Source of the DNA: a candidate division TA06 bacterium
GTDB lineage: Bacteria; Hydrothermota; DG-26; E44-bin18; JADFOU01
DNA length: 20,773 nt
Direction: 5' to 3'
NCBI GenBank assembly: GCA_022562655.1
Contig: JADFOU010000006.1
Coordinates: 1 to 20,773 of the forward strand
Position 1 is the first letter of the stretch. Each line of letters starts with the position of its first letter. Under the pieces are notes generated by a model. The model made no database searches and was not told the origin of the DNA. It saw only the letters and a program-made list of their open reading frames with translations. A program made the position numbers and the translations under genes. Of the stretch, positions 14,899 through 20,758 are shown in pieces.

Positions 14899-15623
14899 GG
14901 AGATTTCCTCTGGGTTTTTCTTCTCTTGATTCTCCATCATTTTGTAGAAGGATATTCCTTTGGAGTCAATGATCATGTGATTGAGATCCCGATCTGAGAA
15001 CTCTCCAAGGATCCAACCCTCTTTCCCACCGATCTCTTCCGTCATGCCTTCTCATATCAGTATCCCTATTTCTACAAACTCATAGAATTTCTAAACCTAC
15101 TGAGAAATCTTTAGAGATTCTCTTTCTCCTCGGCTATCTTCTCTCTTTAGGTTTTGCATCATATTTCTTTCTCAAAATCGGTGCAATCTTGACCCGTGAT
15201 AACAGGGCTTCTCGGAGAATTCTAAAATTAAATTGCAGGATCAGGATTGGCGAGAGATTCAAAAGTGGAGCATGGAGCACACGTCTCGAGACGCGGTCTT
15301 CCTCACACCTATCTATCAGAGTGGGTTTCGGGTTTACAGCAAAAAGAGGGATCGTGGGAGAATGGTATGATGGCACTTGGACCTTGGTAGACCCGGAATT
15401 TGCAGTACTTTTGTGGGAAAGAATACAGGATTTTGGAATCACAGAAGAGAACTACAAAAAGCCAAAAGAAGAAAGTTACAATTTGTACCGGGAAGAGAAT
15501 TTTGTGAGGATTGGAAGAAAATACAGTGTGACCTATGTCATTACAGAAAAGCCGAAGGAATTAAACTTGAGGAATGTTTACGAGAACTCAAAATTTATCC
15601 TTTATTCCCTTCCAAAAGGGTGA
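14899..15623 (+). pseudogene. Shattered multi-pass membrane protein gene (polysaccharide cluster)
   Basis: Protein-like sequence is spread over three frames. Frame one (14899-15114) reads GDFLWVFLLLILHHFVEGYS, then GVNDHVIEIPI, and is cut by TGA at 14995 and TAG at 15112. Frame two resumes at 15117 with ILFLLGYLLSLGFASYFFLK, a membrane segment. A third frame (about 15236-15370) reads DWREIQKWSMEH, then DAVFLTPIYQSGFRVYSKK. The reading then returns to frame two after an A5 run at 15341-15345: RGIVGEWYDGTW, WERIQDFGI, YSVTYVITEKP, ending at TGA 15623. Both ends resemble a family of large bacterial membrane proteins ending in a soluble domain (DUF6798-like, from memory). The middle, probably several hundred residues, is missing. 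It therefore looks like an internally deleted, frameshifted gene and is unlikely to be functional. Its original role might have been glycan-related. Confidence 0.75.
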
Positions 15624-15742
15624 ATCAAATTTCAAAGTTCATGTTTCGAGTTACGAATCACGGAGATGGAAATTTGGGGTTGAAAGTCGCGCTGGAATTC
15701 GGTATATTTCCTTTTGACCTCTTTGGTTGAGGGATTCATTTG

Positions 15743-16570
15743 ATGAATGGCTGTTCTGATATGCAACCGATAAGATCTTGTCCGAACTGCGGAAGTACAT
15801 CCTTTCAAGTCAAGTATGTTGAACAGCCATTCAAAGTCGTAAAATGCATAGCGTGCTCCCTCGTATATTTAGGAAATCCACCTGACAAAAGCTCGATCTA
15901 TGAAAATTATTACGAAGGCGTAGCACCCAATGCTGAGGATTATCGGAGCGACTCCCAGGTTGTTAGCCTTGCAGAAATCTTCGCAATCAACAAGCAGAGA
16001 ATCGCTTTGGTTAAAAAAGCAAAGCCCCGTGGCAATTTGCTCGATATCGGTTGCGGACGAGGATATTTCATGAAGTTAGCGCGGGACCATGGCTTCAAGG
16101 TAATAGGCATTGATGTCTCCAAGAATGCAGTCCAGTACGCCAGGAGTGCTTTTGGACTCCCTGTCACTGTAAAGACTCTGGACGAGTTAAGGGCCGCATC
16201 GGAAGCTTACGACGTAATTACACTATGGCACGTTTTAGAGCATTTTATTGACCCGTTCGAAGAACTACAGAAGATCGGAGCGTTGCTTGCGGAGGAAGGT
16301 GTATGTTTTATTGAGGTACCGAATTTGTACAGCCTTAAATTCATGTTATCTCGGAGCAAATGGGGGGGTGGAAACCACCCCCTCTATCACCGAACATTCT
16401 TCTCGGACAAAACCCTGAAACGAACATTATTGGAAAGCGGATTTTCAACAGTGAGTAGACTCAAAGTTTCCTATCAACTACCAGGAAGAAACGCTGCCTA
16501 TGTAGCGTTAAAGAGAGCATTAAACGAGATTGCTTTGGACGCATTCCTGGACTATGCAGCTTGGAAGTAA
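15743..16570 (+). CDS. Zinc-ribbon class I SAM-dependent methyltransferase
   Basis: A 275-residue protein. The N-terminal domain has a four-cysteine ribbon (CPNCGS with C13/C16, and CIACSLVY with C35/C38), as in sugar C-methyltransferase-like and Methyltransf_23 proteins of polysaccharide loci. The SAM domain has motif I LLDIGCGRGYF (99-109), the acidic D124 in GIDVSKNAV, and the post-I motif YDVITLWHVLEHFIDPFEE (156-174). WGGGNHPLYHRTFFSD is a typical late motif. I chose ATG 15743, which has GAGGGA upstream; the in-frame TTG 15740 and ATG 15761 are alternatives. Wording at the codon level (more GCG, GCA and TTG) differs visibly from the genes before it. It lies after the broken membrane gene and 13 bases before tRNA-Leu. 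Confidence 0.88.
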   Translation: MNGCSDMQPIRSCPNCGSTSFQVKYVEQPFKVVKCIACSLVYLGNPPDKSSIYENYYEGVAPNAEDYRSDSQVVSLAEIFAINKQRIALVKKAKPRGNLLDIGCGRGYFMKLARDHGFKVIGIDVSKNAVQYARSAFGLPVTVKTLDELRAASEAYDVITLWHVLEHFIDPFEELQKIGALLAEEGVCFIEVPNLYSLKFMLSRSKWGGGNHPLYHRTFFSDKTLKRTLLESGFSTVSRLKVSYQLPGRNAAYVALKRALNEIALDAFLDYAAWK

Positions 16571-16583
16571 ATCAGGAAAATCT

Positions 16584-16667
16584 GCCGAAGTGGCGGAACC
16601 GGTAGACGCGACGGACTCAAAATCCGTTGGCCTTCGGGCCGTGGGGGTTCGATTCCCTCCTTCGGCA
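16584..16667 (+). tRNA. tRNA-Leu (anticodon CAA)
   Basis: The acceptor stem pairs GCCGAAG with CTTCGGC, and the discriminator base is A at 16667. The anticodon stem-loop is ACGGA-CTCAAAA-TCCGT, giving anticodon CAA, which reads UUG. The long variable arm (GGCC-TTCG-GGCC) is typical of a class II tRNA such as Leu. The T arm carries GGTTCGATTCC. The three bases after the discriminator are CCC, so the CCA end is not encoded and must be added by nucleotidyltransferase. It lies at the right boundary of the polysaccharide cluster on the same strand. Confidence 0.97.
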
Positions 16668-16743
16668 CCCATCAAAAAGAAAAACCTCCACTTTTTGGCA
16701 AAATTTCAGCCTCCCCACCCCTCTTTTTTAGGGTCTCAAAGCT

Positions 16744-16759
16744 TGGCATGGTTTTTGCT
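16744..16759 (+). promoter_or_regulatory. Sigma-54-type (-24/-12) promoter
   Basis: The sequence TGGCATG-GTTT-TTGCT matches the sigma-54 consensus TGGCACG-N4-TTGCW with a single mismatch. The essential GG (16745-16746) and GC (16757-16758) are spaced exactly twelve bases apart. Predicted transcription starts near 16770, just before the AGGAGG of the small downstream gene, leaving a leader of about 18 bases. An enhancer-binding activator would be needed; I could not identify its site in the short space between the tRNA and the promoter. Confidence 0.7.
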
Positions 16760-16787
16760 ACTCTATAGGGTGAGAAAGGAGGCTATC

Positions 16788-17051
16788 ATGGCCCAACTCT
16801 CACCTGCCTTTTTAGAAGTGAAGTATCTCTGTCTGCTCTGTGGAAAGAAACGATGGGTGGAGGGGTGCATTGTACAGGAGATCGGGAGATGGGAGGGACT
16901 TCCCCCGAGTGATCTCCCCTGGCTGAAGTGTCCATTCTGTCAAGGGCTATCCCTTCCTTTAGGGAATATCATTGGGACCACCAAGGGTTCTCTCTCCATG
17001 GAGGATGTCCTCAACCTCAAAGGTCTTCGAAATCTCCTCCAGTTGCAGTAG
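16788..17051 (+). CDS. Small four-cysteine (zinc-ribbon-like) protein of unknown function
   Basis: The frame is open further upstream, but that part simply translates tRNA-Leu. The true start is the ATG at 16788, preceded by a strong AGGAGG (16777-16782), giving 87 residues. Two CxxC knuckles (C15/C18 in YLCLLCGKKRW, C48/C51 in LKCPFCQG) are spaced by about 30 residues, like a zinc ribbon or rubredoxin-like knuckle; an extra C27 lies between. The last 30 or so residues (GTTKGSLSMEDVLNLKGL) look helical. That tail overlaps the 3' end of the convergent lipoprotein gene by 93 bases. A sigma-54-type promoter lies just upstream. I do not recognise the family and assign no function; a regulatory or metal-binding role is possible. 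Confidence 0.7.
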   Translation: MAQLSPAFLEVKYLCLLCGKKRWVEGCIVQEIGRWEGLPPSDLPWLKCPFCQGLSLPLGNIIGTTKGSLSMEDVLNLKGLRNLLQLQ

Positions 17052-18056
17052 ATAGAGCCATTTCTTCTTCCCGGGGGCAAAGAGATGGAAGTCGAGGAGA
17101 TAGAGACGCCCTCCCTGAATAAAACAATAGGCAAGAAAAGGTCCCCCCATTACTTTCTCCTCATTCTCCCAGTAGCCCATCAACCGAAGTGCCTTCCTTC
17201 CTTGAAAATTGACTTCCTCTGACTGAACCCTTTCACGGGTCACTTGATCTCCCTCAAAATATTTTAGTGCTAGGCTATCTCGCAGATTGAGGCATTCCTC
17301 CTCATCTGGAATTCGGAATTCGAAATTCGGAGTTCGGAGTTCGGCACTCCGCTCGTCTATCTTCTCCCAGTAGACTGAGATGAGGCGGTCGGGGAAGTGG
17401 CGGATCAATTGGACAAACCGACCGCTGGAATCCTCCCGTGCGATCTTATACCCCTTCGGTACATGGATAGACCAACCATAGGAATGCTTAAATCGAAGGG
17501 CTAAATCGACCTCAAAGCCATCATGATAGAGCCTTTCTCTCGTCCGTTTTGAGACCTCCCCTACAAAGAACCGATGGATAATCTCACCATGACTCTTCAG
17601 AATGTTGATAAGTGCGTCTTGGTTTTCCGCCGTCACGATGAGCATGGATTGTCCCTTTGCCCAGGCATCTCTCTTTTCAAAGACCTGGGCTTTCTTTGAA
17701 AGAACTTCTTCCTGAGCCTCCCCTGTCAAGAGTTGACTGATGAGGGGAGTCGTCTCCAGAACACCCATCAGGAAGAGGTTCTTGCGATAGCGATATAGAT
17801 CAAAATCATTGGGTCTTATCCTTTCCACATCAAAGAAGTTTCTCCCTTCAAGGCTAAAAGGCTCCTCCTTTTCGAGGATTTCAGAGATGAGGCTTTCCAG
17901 TTCTCTCCATTCCAGGTCTTCACAGACCACAATCACCTTGTCTTCTCTCCCCGCAGCCTCACGGCTGCTCTGACAGGCAAGAACTGAAAGTATAGTGAAT
18001 AATGAATATTGAATGATGAATGAAAAATTCACAATTCTCAAATCACCGTTCTTCAT
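16959..18056 (-). CDS. DUF4837-like lipoprotein
   Basis: A 365-residue protein with a hydrophobic N-terminus (FSFIIQYSLFTILSVLAC) ending in a plausible lipobox at C28, followed by a polar linker. The body resembles the DUF4837 family from memory: KVIVVCEDLEW (40-50), FLMGVL, KRDAWAKGQSMLIVTA (128-143) and YGWSIHVPKGYKIARED (193-209), then a second half that repeats the fold and ends near the lpx genes. Its function is unknown; as a lipoprotein it should sit in the periplasmic face of a membrane. It starts 16 bases after lpxA and may belong to that operon. Two oddities: the signal peptide is encoded by an AT-rich repeat, and residues 238-250 derive from a tandem attcgga-type repeat. The start codon is uncertain. 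Confidence 0.75.
   Translation of the reverse strand: MKNGDLRIVNFSFIIQYSLFTILSVLACQSSREAAGREDKVIVVCEDLEWRELESLISEILEKEEPFSLEGRNFFDVERIRPNDFDLYRYRKNLFLMGVLETTPLISQLLTGEAQEEVLSKKAQVFEKRDAWAKGQSMLIVTAENQDALINILKSHGEIIHRFFVGEVSKRTRERLYHDGFEVDLALRFKHSYGWSIHVPKGYKIAREDSSGRFVQLIRHFPDRLISVYWEKIDERSAELRTPNFEFRIPDEEECLNLRDSLALKYFEGDQVTRERVQSEEVNFQGRKALRLMGYWENEEKVMGGPFLAYCFIQGGRLYLLDFHLFAPGKKKWLYLLQLEEISKTFEVEDILHGERTLGGPNDIP
17309..17346. repeat. Tandem attcgga-type repeat inside a coding sequence
   Basis: Five imperfect copies of a seven- to eight-base unit (attcgga, attcgaa, attcgga, gttcgga, gttcggc) lie in tandem and in frame within the DUF4837-like gene. They encode a polar 13-residue stretch, AELRTPNFEFRIP, between two folded segments. 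From memory, the same kind of unit is a common intergenic repeat in uncultured Gram-negative genomes. Confidence 0.75.
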
Positions 18057-18066
18057 TCACGATTCC
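17991..18066. repeat. attcattattcac-type repeat at the start of the lipoprotein gene
   Basis: Short units of the forms gaataatgaat, gaatgatgaat and ttcattcacgatt recur with small changes. In sense orientation they read attcatcattcaatattcat. They cover the start codon and signal-peptide codons of the DUF4837-like gene and reach into the spacer behind lpxA. Confidence 0.6.
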
Positions 18067-18072
18067 CAGGGG

Positions 18073-18846
18073 TTACTTGGTGATTCCCCGCTTGGAGGAT
18101 TTGATAAAATGGAGTATGTGCTGGACTTCTGGAAGGGGGGGGAAATCCTCTTCGATTTTTGAGAGGGCTTGAGAGGTATTCAATCCGGAGCGGAAGAGAA
18201 TCCGGTAGACCTCCTTCAAGGTCTTTCGGGTACCGTTTACAATACCGTTCCGTTTCAAACCTTCACGATTGAGACCGGTCGTTCGGAGGGGATATCCAGT
18301 CGCCATCATATAAGGGACCAGATCCTGAGGAACTCGGTATCCTCCACCAATGAAGGAGAGGGTTCCAATCCGGACGAATTGATGGACGGGGCAGAGCCCG
18401 CTGATAAAGGCCTTGTCTTCCACCAGGACATAGCCTGCCAGTGTGGCTCCATTGGCAATGACTACGCCTGAGCCGATCTCACAATTATGGGCAATATGAA
18501 CATAAGCCATAATGAAGTTTTCATTTCCAATCCGGGTCGTCTCTCCTTCACCTGTTGCCCGGTGGGTTGTGGAATATTCCCGAAAGATATTTCGATCTCC
18601 AATGCTGCAATAGCTTGTTTTATCTTTGTATTTCACATCTTGAGGGGGTGTCCCGATGACGGCACCGTGGAAGATGCGGCATTCCTTTCCAATGGTCGTC
18701 CACCCCTCTATCAGACAGGAGGAGCTAATCGTGGTCTTCTCACCAATGACAACATTTTCTCCAACAATGGAGTACGGTCCGATCTCAACTCCCTCTCCCA
18801 GGTTCGCTTTGGGATGGACGATGGCAGTCTTGTGAATATGGGTCAT
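18073..18846 (-). CDS. lpxA: UDP-N-acetylglucosamine O-acyltransferase LpxA
   Basis: LpxA adds a 3-hydroxyacyl chain from ACP to UDP-GlcNAc, the first step of lipid A synthesis, in the cytoplasm. The 257-residue protein shows the hexapeptide beta-helix from residue 8 (IVHPKANLGEGVEIGPYSIV). The catalytic His is H120 in HIAHNCEIG, equivalent to H125 of E. coli, and H155 lies in VHQF. The helical C-terminus has YPLRTTGLNREGLKRNG. The position matching E. coli H144 is Tyr139. The position controlling chain length (G173 in E. coli) is Gly168, which suggests a long acyl chain, about C14. Its ATG overlaps the lpxC-fabZ stop as ATGA, so the two are translationally coupled. Confidence 0.97.
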   Translation of the reverse strand: MTHIHKTAIVHPKANLGEGVEIGPYSIVGENVVIGEKTTISSSCLIEGWTTIGKECRIFHGAVIGTPPQDVKYKDKTSYCSIGDRNIFREYSTTHRATGEGETTRIGNENFIMAYVHIAHNCEIGSGVVIANGATLAGYVLVEDKAFISGLCPVHQFVRIGTLSFIGGGYRVPQDLVPYMMATGYPLRTTGLNREGLKRNGIVNGTRKTLKEVYRILFRSGLNTSQALSKIEEDFPPLPEVQHILHFIKSSKRGITK

Positions 18847-20120
18847 TTTTTTTCTACAACTACGGCAGTGAACTCCCCTTCCGCGATGATTTCATTCCCA
18901 ACAAATCCTTTTCCCTTCATGATACAGAGTCCCTTCCGAAATCGTATCATCTCCAGTTCAGAGCGGAGTTGATCTCCCGGACGTACAGGTTTCCGGAATT
19001 TGACCTTATCGATTCGAGAGAAATAGACCAGTTTATTCTTTGGATTTTCCACCCGGTGGAGTAGAAGAAATCCCCCCACTTGAGCCATCGCCTCAATAAT
19101 GAGTACCCCCGGCATGACCGGTTGTCCTGGGAAGTGACCTTGAAAAAAGTGTTCATTGATGGTGACATTCTTGATTCCTATAACCCGATTCTCTGAGAGT
19201 TCAAGGATCCGATCTACCAAGAGAAATGGATAGCGATGGGGCATCCATTTGAGAATTTCATCGATATCGAATCCACCCTTTTCATCCTGCATTTGGATAG
19301 CCTCCCTCAATTTCCTCATGAATTCTACATGGGTCTCGTGTCCTGATTTGATGGCAATAATATGACCTTCTACCCGGACGCCCAGGAGGGCAAGATCTCC
19401 AAGGAGATCACCGATCTTGTGACGGACAAATTCGTCTTCGAAGCGAAGAGGAGTTTTGTTCAGGATCCCCTTTTCACCAATCACGATGGCATTTTCAAGA
19501 GTTCCTCCCCGAATCAACCCCTCCATCCGTAGCCTTTCAACCCAGTCCTCAAATCCATAGGTTCTTGCGGGTGCGATCTCTTTTCGAAAGATTTCTGGAG
19601 TGATGGGGAAGGAGGCGAATTGGGTCTTTAAGAAGGGATGGTCATAGGCGATGGTGAAAGAAATCTTGAGTCCTTTCTGTGGAAGGGCGAAGATTTCCAC
19701 CCCGTCATTCGAATAGAAGCAGGGGGTTGCGATCCGCCACGTTTTTCGGGCAACCCCCTGGTCCGCGATACCTGCTTCCAGTAGGGCTTCGACATAGGGG
19801 AGAGTACTTCCATCGAGAATCGGAGGTTCTGGTCCATCCACCAACACCAGAATGTTGTCAACTTCGAGGCCATAGAGAGCAGAGAGGAGGTGCTCAACAC
19901 TCTGGATTTCGGCCTTCCCCTGTCCGATGGCCGTTCGATGGTGGGTGGATGTGACAAACTCTATTCGGGCAGGGATCTCGGGTCCATCTCGGAGGTCTGT
20001 TCTCCGGAGGCGAATCCCTGAATTTGGAGGAGCGGGGGAGAATGTGACCTTTACCTTCTCACCCGTATGGAGCCCAATTCCTTCTAAATGAACTTCTCCT
20101 TTGAGCGTTCTCTGGTTCAT
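18843..20120 (-). CDS. Bifunctional LpxC-FabZ fusion (UDP-acyl-GlcNAc deacetylase / 3-hydroxyacyl-ACP dehydratase)
   Basis: Residues 1-280 are LpxC, the zinc deacetylase that commits to lipid A synthesis. GIGLHTGEKV marks the start, and zinc ligands and catalytic residues are E76/H77 in SVEHLLSAL, H234 and D238 in RHKIGDLLGD, and H261 in KSGHETH. Residues 284-425 are FabZ: MPHRYPFLLVDRI (293-305) and HFPGQPVMPG (329-338), with catalytic H329 and E343 in IEAMAQ. The deduced full length, 425 residues, is one uninterrupted frame, so the fusion is real in this sequence. Both active sites look intact. The enzymes act on different sides of the 3-hydroxyacyl-ACP pool, so the fusion could balance lipid A against fatty acid synthesis. 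The ATG lacks a Shine-Dalgarno sequence but overlaps a leader ORF stop as ATGA. Confidence 0.96.
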   Translation of the reverse strand: MNQRTLKGEVHLEGIGLHTGEKVKVTFSPAPPNSGIRLRRTDLRDGPEIPARIEFVTSTHHRTAIGQGKAEIQSVEHLLSALYGLEVDNILVLVDGPEPPILDGSTLPYVEALLEAGIADQGVARKTWRIATPCFYSNDGVEIFALPQKGLKISFTIAYDHPFLKTQFASFPITPEIFRKEIAPARTYGFEDWVERLRMEGLIRGGTLENAIVIGEKGILNKTPLRFEDEFVRHKIGDLLGDLALLGVRVEGHIIAIKSGHETHVEFMRKLREAIQMQDEKGGFDIDEILKWMPHRYPFLLVDRILELSENRVIGIKNVTINEHFFQGHFPGQPVMPGVLIIEAMAQVGGFLLLHRVENPKNKLVYFSRIDKVKFRKPVRPGDQLRSELEMIRFRKGLCIMKGKGFVGNEIIAEGEFTAVVVEKK

Positions 20121-20179
20121 TGTACTTGTAAGGGGTCAGGCCCTGTCATCATATAAGCAGCGGAGTTTGCCATAGCCAC
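20117..20179 (-). CDS. Short leader ORF overlapping the lpxC-fabZ start
   Basis: A 20-codon frame starts with GTG at 20179 (peptide begins MAMANSAAYMMTG) and ends with TGA that overlaps the lpxC-fabZ ATG as ATGA. AGGA lies seven bases before the GTG, while lpxC-fabZ has no ribosome site of its own, so translational coupling is plausible. An in-frame TTG at 20203 would give 28 codons, and ATG 20173 is another option. Part of the frame (TGPDPL) is encoded by the ggggtcaggcc-type repeat. No function is claimed for the peptide; it may exist only to deliver ribosomes. Confidence 0.4.
   Translation of the reverse strand: MAMANSAAYMMTGPDPLQVQ
20131..20149. repeat. ggggtcaggcc-type short repeat before lpxC-fabZ
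   Basis: The sequence aggggtcaggccctgtcat contains a near-palindromic ggggtcaggccc core. From memory, such units recur between genes in deltaproteobacterial and related genomes and often lie near REP-associated transposase genes, but none is visible here. Only one copy is present in the window, so this rests on recollection. Confidence 0.4.
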
Positions 20180-20228
20180 TTCTTCTTCCTGGGTTTCTTT
20201 CAATTTGTAAAGTATAAAATGTAGTTTT

Positions 20229-20256
20229 GATCTCGAATCCTATACGGATTGAGACC
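20229..20256. terminator. Imperfect hairpin between the prepilin-like gene and lpxC-fabZ
   Basis: The arms gatctcgaatcc (20229-20240) and ggattgagacc (20246-20256) pair imperfectly around a five-base loop. No T-run follows on the minus strand, so this is at best a weak terminator or attenuator between the prepilin-like gene and the lpx operon. I saw no strong promoter in the remaining spacer; a TATACT lies near 20210 but its -35 is poor. Confidence 0.3.
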
Positions 20257-20269
20257 CTATATTTTGTGA

Positions 20270-20758
20270 TCAACGATATGAAATGAGAACGAGGGACATA
20301 TATCTTGTTGCGTCTTCCCCAACCCCTCGGATGCTGTACCCCTGGGCTCTATTTCCCGATGCCCCATAGTCGAAATAATGGACTGTCCCACTGACTTTTG
20401 CTGCATCGTCGTTGGCAAGGGCGTTATTGAATGAAATAAAGGGATTAATGAAGTCATCCTCAATAAGGGAGTATGCATCATAAGGAGTTAATAGCCAACT
20501 GGCAATTTTCCTTTCATCTCCCGTGCATTTTAAGCAGACATCCTGCACTTCTGTCCAGAGTTGAACAGGATAACCACCATTCGCCAGAGTGGCGAAATGC
20601 TCTGCTGTCAGTTGAATAGTGTGCATATTGGTTCTGACGAGTGCATCTCGGGCTTTTGTCCTTCCCGCCATTACATGAGGAATTGCAATCATTCCTAAGA
20701 CTATGAGAATAATTCCCACGGTGATCGAATCAGACAATGAAACTCCTTTATCTTTCAT
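20270..20758 (-). CDS. Type IV prepilin / pseudopilin-like protein
   Basis: A 162-residue protein with a short basic leader and a single hydrophobic helix at about residues 11-27, followed by a soluble domain whose first helix reads GRTKARDALVRTNMHTIQLT. This is the usual N-terminal layout of type IV pilins and GspG-like pseudopilins (normally RAKAREAEVKTNLHTIQ). The prepilin peptidase site would be MKDKG|VSLSD. Mature residue 5 is Asp, not the near-invariant Glu, and residue 1 is Val. A CxxC pair (C75, C78) lies in the soluble domain. The ATG has GAGGAG upstream. It would be inserted in the inner membrane and may be part of a pilus or secretion apparatus; no other pilus gene is in the window. 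The class is likely, the exact role unknown. Confidence 0.75.
   Translation of the reverse strand: MKDKGVSLSDSITVGIILIVLGMIAIPHVMAGRTKARDALVRTNMHTIQLTAEHFATLANGGYPVQLWTEVQDVCLKCTGDERKIASWLLTPYDAYSLIEDDFINPFISFNNALANDDAAKVSGTVHYFDYGASGNRAQGYSIRGVGEDATRYMSLVLISYR

Noticed and set aside
16530..16787. Open frame continuing upstream of the small zinc-ribbon gene
   Set aside because: It translates tRNA-Leu and the end of the methyltransferase gene (the AEVAEPVDATDSKSVG string is a well-known tRNA-Leu translation artefact). The strong ribosome site and promoter define the ATG at 16788 instead.
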